Origin: Azonexus sp.
Lineage (GTDB): Bacteria > Pseudomonadota > Gammaproteobacteria > Burkholderiales > Rhodocyclaceae
Length of the DNA: 64,000 nt
Direction of reading: 5' to 3'
Assembly: GCF_030824335.1 (NCBI RefSeq)
Contig: NZ_JAVBXX010000014.1
Location: 1 to 64,000, forward strand
This document shows positions 56,856-64,000 of the stretch, in pieces. Numbering within the stretch: position 1 is the first letter of the stretch; each line of letters starts with the position of its first letter. The position numbers and the translations under genes are program-made. The notes beneath the pieces are model-generated. The model worked only from the letters and a program-made list of their open reading frames with translations. It had not been told where the DNA came from and ran no database searches.

Positions 56856-58403
56856 TTAACGAGTGACGGTGATATCCAGATTGGTCGTTACGGCAGCCGG
56901 GTTAGCCAGACGATAGAGACTTATCACCTCATCCAGAGAGCGAACCGGCAGTGGAGCCAAGGTTGGCGTGCCTTTAAGACTTGGTGGCATGACTATTTCC
57001 CGGTCAGCGGCAACACAGGCCACCCGTTCTTTTCCTGGCTTGTCGAAGCGAATTTTGAAGCCACCGCTGGGTAGGCGTACCGGCGTTCTAGGACGTAAAT
57101 TGGAATTCGGGAAAAACTGATTCGGGAAAATCTGCGCTACCGCTTTACCTGCATCTTCGTAGTAACAGAACACCGTGCCATTACCAGAAGTCGAAAGCGT
57201 CATATTGAGAAAGTCACCAACCTTGTAGGTCGGCTGGTTTCCTCGATCACTTTGCATGTTGACGCTGAACGCTTCGTTGCCATACTGCGTCGATGGCGCA
57301 GGGGCAGGACGAGCCACTTGCGCTTTCGCGGGGGCTGAAAGAGGCAAATTCATCGTGTCGTCGAGCAGGGATGCATAGGTATCGAAGTTAACTTGCCCAT
57401 TAGCCAGAAGCTGAGCTTTCGCTTGATACTCCATGATCGCCTCCCTGAGTGCTGCGTTCATCGCACCATCAATCGGCCCCTTGTACATGCCTAGTGTGCC
57501 GGCCAATTTACGCTGGACGAACTCGATACGCTCTTTTTCCTTCAGCATGTCAAAGTTCTCCAGTGCCTGCTCACGAATGACCGGATTGGTGATGTCGGCA
57601 TCCAGGCAACGCCAATAAGGCACCTGAGTGAATTTGCCCAGCGTTTCGATCACACCCAGTTCAAGCAAGGTACGCGTAGTGGCACCAAGGCCTTCGGATT
57701 TACTCAAGTCCATGTTGAAGGAGAGGCCTACCTTGCCTAGTTTGCCGCCGCCCTCTCCGGATTTTCCACCCTTGGTGATAACCATCGTATTGGATGTGCT
57801 GGTATTTGCCAGGATCTTCCGGGTGGATGCTTCACCAATGCTCATGTCCATGCTGACCACGTCGTAGGCAGAATCCTTTGATGCGCCCAAGTCAAGGAAA
57901 GGCAAGGAAATGCCAAAGCCAGCATTTTTACGCACCGCATTGTCATCCATCTGGGTGATCGAACCGCGCAGATAGAAGTCAGGCATCTTGCGGCCACCGT
58001 CGCCAGTGGCCTCGAACAAACGTGCCAAATCGTCGTTCACCATGCCACCGCCCATCCCGCCATGGAAGTCGATGAACTCAAAAGCATTACTCTTGACCGT
58101 CATTTTGGCGAGCGCAGAGATCAACATCTCTTTGGTCCCGGTCCTGACCTTCCCGGTTTCATCCGGAATACCTGCAGAGGTAATAACAATGCCTGACTTG
58201 CCATAAGCCAGGAACAACTCGTCCATGCAGCGCAAAGCTTGGGAAAAATTGGTGACGGTCTTTACTGCTGGGGTTTTGGGGGCAGCTGCTGTCGTCGCCA
58301 TACCGCCAATATCCTGCGACGCGCCGAAAATATCCTGTGCCATTACAACAGAACTCATCAGTAGCGCAGGAACCACGCTCAAACGACGTGCGAAGACACT
58401 CAT
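56856..58403 (-). CDS. CsgG-like secretion protein fused to peptidoglycan-binding and DUF4384-like domains
   Basis: Exported protein of 515 residues, first gene of the locus. A signal peptide (about 1-22, ending VVMAQ) lacks a lipobox Cys. Residues about 50-275 resemble CsgG/HfaB: YLRGSITQMDDN, VVSMDMSIGEASTRKILANTSTSNTM, then ATTRTLLELGVIETLGK. Residues about 300-350 form a PG_binding_1-like domain (LAGTLGMYKGPIDGAMNAALREAI). Residues about 385-480 resemble DUF4384 (YKVGDFLNMTLS, FCYYEDAGKAVAQIFPNQF). CsgG family members form outer-membrane export pores for curli. I infer a similar export or assembly role here. AGGG stands before the ATG. Confidence 0.72.
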   Translation of the reverse strand: MSVFARRLSVVPALLMSSVVMAQDIFGASQDIGGMATTAAAPKTPAVKTVTNFSQALRCMDELFLAYGKSGIVITSAGIPDETGKVRTGTKEMLISALAKMTVKSNAFEFIDFHGGMGGGMVNDDLARLFEATGDGGRKMPDFYLRGSITQMDDNAVRKNAGFGISLPFLDLGASKDSAYDVVSMDMSIGEASTRKILANTSTSNTMVITKGGKSGEGGGKLGKVGLSFNMDLSKSEGLGATTRTLLELGVIETLGKFTQVPYWRCLDADITNPVIREQALENFDMLKEKERIEFVQRKLAGTLGMYKGPIDGAMNAALREAIMEYQAKAQLLANGQVNFDTYASLLDDTMNLPLSAPAKAQVARPAPAPSTQYGNEAFSVNMQSDRGNQPTYKVGDFLNMTLSTSGNGTVFCYYEDAGKAVAQIFPNQFFPNSNLRPRTPVRLPSGGFKIRFDKPGKERVACVAADREIVMPPSLKGTPTLAPLPVRSLDEVISLYRLANPAAVTTNLDITVTR

Positions 58404-58588
58404 GTCACCCTTTCACCCCAGCTAGGGAATTAGATATTTACTTACTAGGTTATATGCCTATTCTTGAAAATTCTAGGACTAAATTATGAACAGCGAACAG
58501 GAGTTTATGTCGCAGGAAGAGATTACTTCACGGCAACTCTGACAATTGTGTTCACAAATTCAGGTGACGGATAATCGTCAACGAACTT
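58404..58588 (-). promoter_or_regulatory. AT-rich region upstream of the secreted-protein operon, probable promoter
   Basis: The 185 bases between ubiJ and the CsgG-like gene are much richer in A and T than their surroundings. A TATAAC hexamer lies at about 58447-58452 on the minus strand, next to short CCTAG/CTAGG inverted elements around it. No clear -35 partner at standard spacing is seen, so sigma-factor use is open. Confidence 0.35.
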
Positions 58589-59170
58589 TCACGCAATGCC
58601 TGTCAATCTGGCCAGTCTTTTTTCCAGTCTGGCCACATCGTCACGCAACACATCAACCTCGCCGTTAAAAGTCTTGATCAAGGTCGGACTCGCCAGCATG
58701 CCGGCGTCGGCCGTTGCATATTCAGTCAGATTATCCCCGAGACGACGGCCGGTCTCCTGGAGTGTAGCGACTAACGCGCCACCGCTCATTGCAAGACGAC
58801 GGGCAGGGATGTCCCCCAGGAAACGCGCCAGATCACCTTCAATATCCCAACGCAAATTTCGAAATACAAAAGCAAGTGTCTCGGCGAAATCGGCCATACC
58901 ACTCAAGCGTGCCGCCGACATCAAATTATTGCGGTCGACTGCCGCGCGAAGCAAGAAATCAGGCGGCAGGTCGATGCATACATCCGGGGTCAGCGAAGCA
59001 TCGCAGGCACGCAGGAAGCCAGTACCATCGATCTGCAGCAGCAGGGAAAATACGCCCCCCTTGATGCGAAGCACACCACCGGCGTGCTGGCGCAGTCGCT
59101 CTCCCGCCCACGGTGCATCGGCCACGAGATGATTGATCGGCAAAACGATCAGGCGCTCAAGAATACTCAT
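58589..59170 (-). CDS. ubiJ: Ubiquinone biosynthesis accessory protein UbiJ (SCP2 domain)
   Basis: Cytoplasmic lipid-binding accessory factor of 193 residues for ubiquinone synthesis. An SCP2-like domain (about 15-115; GGVFSLLLQIDGTGF, DVCIDLPPDFLLRA) is followed by a C-terminal coiled coil (about 165-190, VDVLRDDVARLEKRLARL), as in UbiJ. It lies 17 bases downstream of ubiE, the conserved partner. Confidence 0.88.
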   Translation of the reverse strand: MSILERLIVLPINHLVADAPWAGERLRQHAGGVLRIKGGVFSLLLQIDGTGFLRACDASLTPDVCIDLPPDFLLRAAVDRNNLMSAARLSGMADFAETLAFVFRNLRWDIEGDLARFLGDIPARRLAMSGGALVATLQETGRRLGDNLTEYATADAGMLASPTLIKTFNGEVDVLRDDVARLEKRLARLTGIA

Positions 59171-59187
59171 CCCGATACTGGCTTTCC

Positions 59188-59925
59188 CTAGAATTTGAAG
59201 CCGCGGTGCAGAGCAACAACACCTAACGCCATATTGAAGTATTCCACCCGTTCCAATCCTGCCTGTTCCATCATGGATTTGAGCGTTTCCTGATCGGGGT
59301 GAACGCGGATCGATTCAGACAAATAGCGATAACTGTCCGCATCCTTGGTAATCAGTTGACCGATCCTTGGAATGATCTGGAATGAGTAAAAGTCGTACAC
59401 CGGCGCAAGCGGTTTCCATACCTGGGAAAACTCAAGGACCAGCAAACGCCCGCCTGGCCGCAATACCCGACGCATTTCGGCCAGGGCGCGATCCTTGTGG
59501 GTCATGTTACGCAAACCGAATGCAACAGTGACACAATCGAACCAATCATCAGGAAAGGGCAGTTTTTCCGCATCGCATTGTGCCACCGGCAGCATGTAAC
59601 CCTTATCCACCAAGCGATCCCGGCCACGTGCCAGCATTGCGTTATTGATGTCGGTGAGCCAGACCTGACCGCTTTTGCCAACCTTCTTGGCAAAAGCCAG
59701 CGAAAGATCGCCTGTGCCACCGGCCACGTCCAGAACACGGGAACCTTCACGGACACCGCTGCGCTGGATCGTGAAAGCTTTCCACAGTCGATGCATGCCG
59801 CCGGACATCACATCGTTCATCAGATCATATCGACTGGCGACCGAATCGAAAACGTCGGCAACGCGACGGGCTTTTTCCTGCTCGGCAACAGTTTCGTAGC
59901 CAAAATGTGTCTTATCGTTGTTCAT
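59188..59925 (-). CDS. ubiE: Ubiquinone/menaquinone C-methyltransferase UbiE
   Basis: SAM-dependent methyltransferase of 245 residues. Motif I is [14 protein letters not shown], and the family signatures [17 protein letters not shown] and the later [15 protein letters not shown] are clear. The start at 59925 ([13 protein letters not shown]) gives the canonical N-terminus. It methylates the benzoquinone ring in ubiquinone synthesis. Operon: DUF971 gene, ubiE, ubiJ. Confidence 0.96.
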   Translation of the reverse strand: MNNDKTHFGYETVAEQEKARRVADVFDSVASRYDLMNDVMSGGMHRLWKAFTIQRSGVREGSRVLDVAGGTGDLSLAFAKKVGKSGQVWLTDINNAMLARGRDRLVDKGYMLPVAQCDAEKLPFPDDWFDCVTVAFGLRNMTHKDRALAEMRRVLRPGGRLLVLEFSQVWKPLAPVYDFYSFQIIPRIGQLITKDADSYRYLSESIRVHPDQETLKSMMEQAGLERVEYFNMALGVVALHRGFKF

Positions 59926-59930
59926 GGTAA

Positions 59931-60347
59931 TCAGTGATGGTGACCACAAGAAGACGCGACTGCCCTGGGTGTGCTGTCGATGTCTCGCGAAGCGCCCTGC
60001 AATTCAAGCAGACGCAAATATTCCTGCCAGAGTTCATCATGGTGAACCGCCAGATTGTGCAGCATGTCCCAAGTGTACAAGCCGCTGTCATGGCCGTCGG
60101 AAAACACCAGTTTCAACGCGTAAGTACCCACTGGCTCGATTGCCAGCAGATCAACATTGCGTTTGCCAACCTGCAATACCTCCTGACCGGGGCCATGGCC
60201 CCGGGCTTCCGCCGATGGGGTAAATACTCTGAGGTATTCAAAATCAAGGCGAAAGCTCGAATCGCCATAGCCAAGCTCCAGCACTCTCGATTTCTGGTGC
60301 AAGCGAATCACATCCGGAATCGGAGTATCTTTTTCCATGCCAGCCAT
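59931..60347 (-). CDS. DUF971 protein (gamma-butyrobetaine hydroxylase-like N-terminal domain)
   Basis: Small cytoplasmic protein of 138 residues. The DUF971 core is visible as [32 protein letters not shown] and the [16 protein letters not shown] segment. The tail is His/Ser-rich (SSCGHHH), perhaps metal-binding. The start at 60347 has GGAG six bases upstream. It lies five bases before ubiE; genes of this family commonly accompany ubiE in betaproteobacteria. Confidence 0.88.
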   Translation of the reverse strand: MAGMEKDTPIPDVIRLHQKSRVLELGYGDSSFRLDFEYLRVFTPSAEARGHGPGQEVLQVGKRNVDLLAIEPVGTYALKLVFSDGHDSGLYTWDMLHNLAVHHDELWQEYLRLLELQGASRDIDSTPRAVASSCGHHH

Positions 60348-60402
60348 TATTTTCTCCACGCCGAATTGGTGAGTTTACCTTGAAGGAAAGCTCGTCATAT
60401 GT

Positions 60403-62013
60403 TCAAAGTTCAATGATGCTGATCCGGTCGAAAGCAATTTGCCGTTGCAAGACGCGGTTCATCCTCACCTGGCGAATGGTTTTTCCATCAACCAGTTCCA
60501 GATCGCGTCCCGCCTGATAAGCCCCAGGGGGCAAAACCAGCGAGCAGTCTTCCTTCATTGCAGGCAAGGCCGGCAAAAGAAACGCTGCGGCATAACGCAC
60601 ATCCACCCGCACCCCACCTGTCGGATCCAACTGCCTGAACGCAATACCGCGTGGCAAGCCGGGCAGCGTTGCCACGCCAACAATCAAGCCGCCCGATCTC
60701 TCTTGCATCAACCAGGTCGCATAGGCAAGCAAAAATGACTCACCGTCGTGCGGGCAGATAGCCATCAATTCGCCATGGGTTATGCGCTGACCGGCCCCAC
60801 TTCTACCCAACCGGAAACCGGTCGCCGAATGATTGATGACTGACCAATCTTCCGTTGGAAAATTGACATCGGCGCGTATTTTCAGCCCCTGTCCCGGATC
60901 GACCCGATCACCGAAGGTGAACAACTGCTCGTATTGGGCACGCGAGTATGCAGCAGCCGAATCCGGCTGTTCAAAGGCCTCACCCGCAATATGGAAATAC
61001 ATGGCCTCAAACCCGGTGACGAGATGAGCTCGACCCTCAGTCGAAAACCGCCGGAAACGGCGGGGTGCCGCAGACTGCTTCCAAGGCTTCGCTACCTGCT
61101 CGAGCAAGCTGATGACATGGCTGGAATTTTCCTCACCCAGACCAAGCTGGGATGGCGACATGCGCTGATGCAATTGACTGATTGAATGCTCGATCTGCAA
61201 CCCGAGACGCGTCGTGTCCAGACAACGTGCATCCTTGGCCGTACCTTCGAGCGCAGCACTTGGATGCAATGGAGAATCCTTCATCAACTCCAGAACATAG
61301 GGGGGCAACTCCAGATCATCATCAAGCCGGTGAATGCCAACCAATGGCGCCCACATCGATGCCCAGCGCCTGATCAAATTCAGCGTCCGGACACTGTTGC
61401 TGTACGGACTCGCCACTTCGATCAAGAGCAAATTGATGTAGGCCGCTGCGCAATGCGTGGCCTGAACCGAGTTCTCCAACGGATCGCTGACCAAGGTGAA
61501 CTCAAGCCCCCACTGTTCTGCCGTCTCGTAGAAACCGTGCAACTCAAGCCAGATTCCGGCGGGCAGTTCGCGCCGTGCGCGGTAATGGTCGAGAATCACC
61601 ATCCCGACGTAATAAATACAGCGATGTAAAATCGTCGCCATCAATCCCTTATAGTCGGGATTGTCGGTATCCGGCTCTTCCAGGCTGGCACACAAAGCGT
61701 ACGCTTTGCCAATTTTTCGCCAGGCTTGCAAAACCATCTGAAATGCCAACTCTTGGTGATCACCCAAAGGAATTGGCTTGTTTTGATAAGAAAGCGCCAA
61801 CTCTTCTTCGACAAAACAGAGGGGCACCCGAATCTGTTCCAGCAACGGAAAAAGAACGCCGGGGTCCGGGGGGACTGCAAGCAAGGCATCAATCAGCCGG
61901 ATCAACTGACGTTCGGCAATGGCCGGATTGGCCAGCATCAGGCCTTCCAGATAGGCTGCACCGTCGGATAAATCGGTGATCTGCAGCGCTGTCGACTCAT
62001 TACTATCATTCAT
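60403..62013 (-). CDS. Large PilZ-like domain protein
   Basis: Cytoplasmic protein of 536 residues. The first about 320 residues are alpha-helical without a recognised domain. A possible PilZ-type module lies at about 325-460, with RRFRRFSTEGRAHLV (RxxxR-like) and, 60 residues later, NHSATGFRL (NxSxxG). The spacing between the motifs is wider than in ordinary PilZ, so cyclic di-GMP binding is uncertain. Its start overlaps the stop of the HIT gene by eight bases. Confidence 0.65.
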   Translation of the reverse strand: MNDSNESTALQITDLSDGAAYLEGLMLANPAIAERQLIRLIDALLAVPPDPGVLFPLLEQIRVPLCFVEEELALSYQNKPIPLGDHQELAFQMVLQAWRKIGKAYALCASLEEPDTDNPDYKGLMATILHRCIYYVGMVILDHYRARRELPAGIWLELHGFYETAEQWGLEFTLVSDPLENSVQATHCAAAYINLLLIEVASPYSNSVRTLNLIRRWASMWAPLVGIHRLDDDLELPPYVLELMKDSPLHPSAALEGTAKDARCLDTTRLGLQIEHSISQLHQRMSPSQLGLGEENSSHVISLLEQVAKPWKQSAAPRRFRRFSTEGRAHLVTGFEAMYFHIAGEAFEQPDSAAAYSRAQYEQLFTFGDRVDPGQGLKIRADVNFPTEDWSVINHSATGFRLGRSGAGQRITHGELMAICPHDGESFLLAYATWLMQERSGGLIVGVATLPGLPRGIAFRQLDPTGGVRVDVRYAAAFLLPALPAMKEDCSLVLPPGAYQAGRDLELVDGKTIRQVRMNRVLQRQIAFDRISIIEL

Positions 62014-62443
62014 GATCAGTCTCCCCTTGCTTGATCAACTCGGCAATTATCGCGGCAAGCCGGGCATCAGCAACTTGTATTCGCTCAGGTGAATTCTCGC
62101 GCTGGACCTTACCCCAAATCGGTTCAGGAAAATGTCGGTCGTCCTGCCAGCGCGGAATGACATGCCAGTGCAGGTGAGGAACCACGTTACCGAAACTGGC
62201 CAAATTGACTTTATCCGGAACAAAACATTGCCGCACAGCAGCTTCGACAGCAAAAACAACGCGCATCAATTCGCCACGCAGCGCGGCATCGAGATCCGTC
62301 ATTTCCTTGACATGTGCACGCCAGATGACACGGCAAAACCCAGGTTGAAATGGATCATTGACCCGGACAACGCGACACATCTCCGATTGCCAAAGAATAT
62401 TTTCCGTCAGCCCGGCGCAAAGTTCGCAAGTCATTCCCGTCAC
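62006..62443 (-). CDS. HIT-family nucleotide-binding protein
   Basis: Cytoplasmic protein of 145 residues. The histidine triad is NVVPHLHWHVIPRW near residues 87-100. An N-terminal CELC may bind zinc. This branch resembles HIT-like hydrolases of diadenosine polyphosphates or phosphoramidates, and the substrate is unknown. It is coupled to the downstream PilZ-like gene by overlap. Confidence 0.9.
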   Translation of the reverse strand: MTGMTCELCAGLTENILWQSEMCRVVRVNDPFQPGFCRVIWRAHVKEMTDLDAALRGELMRVVFAVEAAVRQCFVPDKVNLASFGNVVPHLHWHVIPRWQDDRHFPEPIWGKVQRENSPERIQVADARLAAIIAELIKQGETDHE

Positions 62444-62550
62444 GATCAGATTCCCAAGTTATTTGTAGGATTGCACCGCCCCTCCCATCCTGCAAGGGGA
62501 CAATGCAAAGAATCACGATTCTGCGGTCAACCTGCCCGGAAGCCCTTGAT

Positions 62551-64000
62551 TCAGAGCAACACGCGTTCGATTCCACCGGTATTTGCCTTACCGACGTAAT
62601 CTGCCATCCAGTTTTCACCGAGCAGATGCTTCGCCATTTCGACCACGATGTAGTCGGCTTGCGTACCGGCATCGTCGTCATAACGGGAAAGCCCCTGCAA
62701 ACACGCCGGACAGGAGGTCAGGATCTTGACGTCCCCCTTGAACCCATCGGCCCGCAGTTTTTCCGCCCCCTTTTCGATCTCCTGCTGCTTGCGGAATTTC
62801 ACCTGTGTCGCGATATCCGGCCGCGAATAAGCGAACGACCCGGAATCGCCACAACAGCGGTCGGTCAGCGGCACTTCCTGGCCCATCAATGCCTTGGTCA
62901 CCGCCAACGGGGCATAGGATTTCATCGGCGAATGACAGGGATCGTGATACATGTAGCGCGTACCACTGACACCTTCAAGCTTCAGCCCCTTTTCCATCAG
63001 ATACTCATGGATGTCGAGCAGCCGGCAGCCGGGGAAGATTTTCTCGAACTGGTATTTCTGCAGCTGATCCATGCAGGTTCCACATGAAACAATCACCGTC
63101 TTGATATCCAGATAGTTCAAGGTCGTGGCAACACGGTGGAAGAGCACGCGGTTGTCGGTCGTGATCTTCTGCCCTTTGTCCTCGTCGCCGGACGCATTCT
63201 GCGGGTAGCCGCAGCACAGGTAGCCCGGCGGCAAAACCGTGGTCGCGCCGACTTCATAAAGCATCGCCTGCGTCGCCAACCCGACCTGCGAGAACAGCCG
63301 TTCGGAACCGCAGCCGGGGAAGTAGAAGACGGCATCCGACTCCTCGGTCGTCTTGCGCGGATTACGGATGACCGGGATGACCTTGTCGTCCTCGATATCG
63401 AGCAGCGCGCGCGAGGTGCGCTTGGGCAGGTTGCCCGGCATCGGCCGGTTGAGGAAGTGGATGACCTGCGTCTTCACCGTCGGCGCACCGATCGTCGCCG
63501 GCGGATGCTTGCGACTCTCCTGCGTCAGTCCGAGCGCCTTGGCGGCTTTGTAGGCCAAACGCTGGGCCTTGAAACCAAAGTTCATCATGACGCCGCGCAT
63601 CAGCTTGATCGTCGCCGGATCCTTCAGGTTCAGATAAGTCATCGCCGCCGCGGTGCCCGGACTGAAACGCTTCTTTTCCTGCTTGCGCAGGAAATTGCGC
63701 ATGGCAACCGAAACATCGCCGAAATCGATGTCGACCGGACAAGGCTTCAGGCAGCGGTGGCAAACCGTGCAATGGTCGGCCACATCGTTGAATTCATCGA
63801 AATGCTGCAGCGAAATGCCGCGCCGGGTCTGTTCCTCGTACAGGAAAGCCTCGACCAGCAGCGAAGTGGCGAGAATCTTGTTGCGTGGGCTGTAGAGCAG
63901 ATTGGCGCGCGGCACATGGGTCGAGCAGACCGGCTTGCACTTGCCGCAGCGCAGGCAGTTCTTGATCATGTCCGAAATCTTGCCGATCTCGGACTGTTCC
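62551..64000 (-). CDS. Fe-S oxidoreductase, C-terminal part (gene runs off the right edge)
   Basis: About 483 C-terminal residues are visible, and the frame is open to base 64000 without a start. Two ferredoxin-type cluster motifs occur: CLRCGKCKPVC and CTVCHRCLKPC. Two CCG-type cysteine domains follow (FYFPGCGSERL with LCCGYPQ; YHDPCHSPMK with RCCGDSGSFA). This is the heterodisulfide-reductase/GlpC-like half often fused to an FAD-binding D-lactate/glycolate-oxidase-like part. The N-terminal FAD domain, if any, lies outside the window. It probably feeds electrons from an organic acid to quinones. Confidence 0.88.
   Translation of the reverse strand, partial: EQSEIGKISDMIKNCLRCGKCKPVCSTHVPRANLLYSPRNKILATSLLVEAFLYEEQTRRGISLQHFDEFNDVADHCTVCHRCLKPCPVDIDFGDVSVAMRNFLRKQEKKRFSPGTAAAMTYLNLKDPATIKLMRGVMMNFGFKAQRLAYKAAKALGLTQESRKHPPATIGAPTVKTQVIHFLNRPMPGNLPKRTSRALLDIEDDKVIPVIRNPRKTTEESDAVFYFPGCGSERLFSQVGLATQAMLYEVGATTVLPPGYLCCGYPQNASGDEDKGQKITTDNRVLFHRVATTLNYLDIKTVIVSCGTCMDQLQKYQFEKIFPGCRLLDIHEYLMEKGLKLEGVSGTRYMYHDPCHSPMKSYAPLAVTKALMGQEVPLTDRCCGDSGSFAYSRPDIATQVKFRKQQEIEKGAEKLRADGFKGDVKILTSCPACLQGLSRYDDDAGTQADYIVVEMAKHLLGENWMADYVGKANTGGIERVLL

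Overview
The window looks like chromosomal DNA of a betaproteobacterium, most likely of the Rhodocyclales (Dechloromonas/Azonexus-like). This is an inference from gene content: an atp operon next to parAB, rsmG and mnmG, the ybgC-tolQRAB-pal-cpoB-queE order, an EI-HPr-EIIA(Man) phosphotransferase without sugar permeases, and a circularly permuted two-piece tmRNA gene. Most of the window is GC-rich housekeeping sequence. No rRNA, tRNA, CRISPR array, insertion sequence or phage gene was seen.

Layout. 1-7.3 kb (minus): N-terminal half of a poly-HAMP chemoreceptor, the acetate permease pair yjcH-actP, an OmpR-type two-component pair, a YeeE/YedE sulfur transporter and queC. 7.4-11.9 kb (plus): a complete branched-chain amino acid type ABC transporter. 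11.9-17.9 kb (minus): a PilZ protein, then the cell-envelope operon ybgC-tolQ-tolR-tolA-tolB-pal-cpoB with queE. 18.0-19.5 kb: a diguanylate cyclase. 19.5-24.4 kb (minus): yebC, a DMT permease and ruvC-ruvA-(AI-2E-type permease)-ruvB. 24.5-30.2 kb (plus): a FecR-domain protein, a HerA-like NTPase, a DUF2059 protein, a LysR regulator and ilvE. 30.4-42.5 kb (minus): a LysR regulator, atpIBEFHAGDC, parA-parB, rsmG and mnmG. 42.6-44.8 kb: a response regulator/TPR protein coupled to a small histidine-kinase-like ATPase. 45.1-50.1 kb: ribE, an O-methyltransferase, the permuted ssrA gene, a Crp/Fnr-type regulator and a TonB-dependent receptor of the copper-receptor type. 50.3-52.7 kb: ptsI, ptsH and an EIIA(Man) protein.

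The most unusual segment is 52.8-58.4 kb. Ten consecutive minus-strand genes all encode proteins with Sec-type signal peptides. They are a CsgG-like protein fused to peptidoglycan-binding and DUF4384-like domains, several small unknown proteins, a secreted HExxH protein, an OmpA-family protein, and three related proteins built from a repeat of about 37 residues rich in Asn, Gln, Gly, Ala and Val. Base composition is visibly lower in GC than the flanks. I read this as a candidate undescribed secretion/assembly system for an extracellular repeat (amyloid-like or beta-solenoid) polymer. 58.6-64 kb returns to housekeeping genes: ubiJ, ubiE, a DUF971 protein, a large PilZ-like protein, a HIT protein, and the C-terminal part of a large Fe-S oxidoreductase running off the window.

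A second whole-window signal is a dispersed nine-base word, TGCGGTCRA (complement TYGACCGCA). I found it about 32 times by eye, where about one would be expected by chance. It is missing from 50.2 to 58.9 kb, which includes the secreted-protein locus. It behaves like a DNA-uptake-type or chromosome-architecture word.
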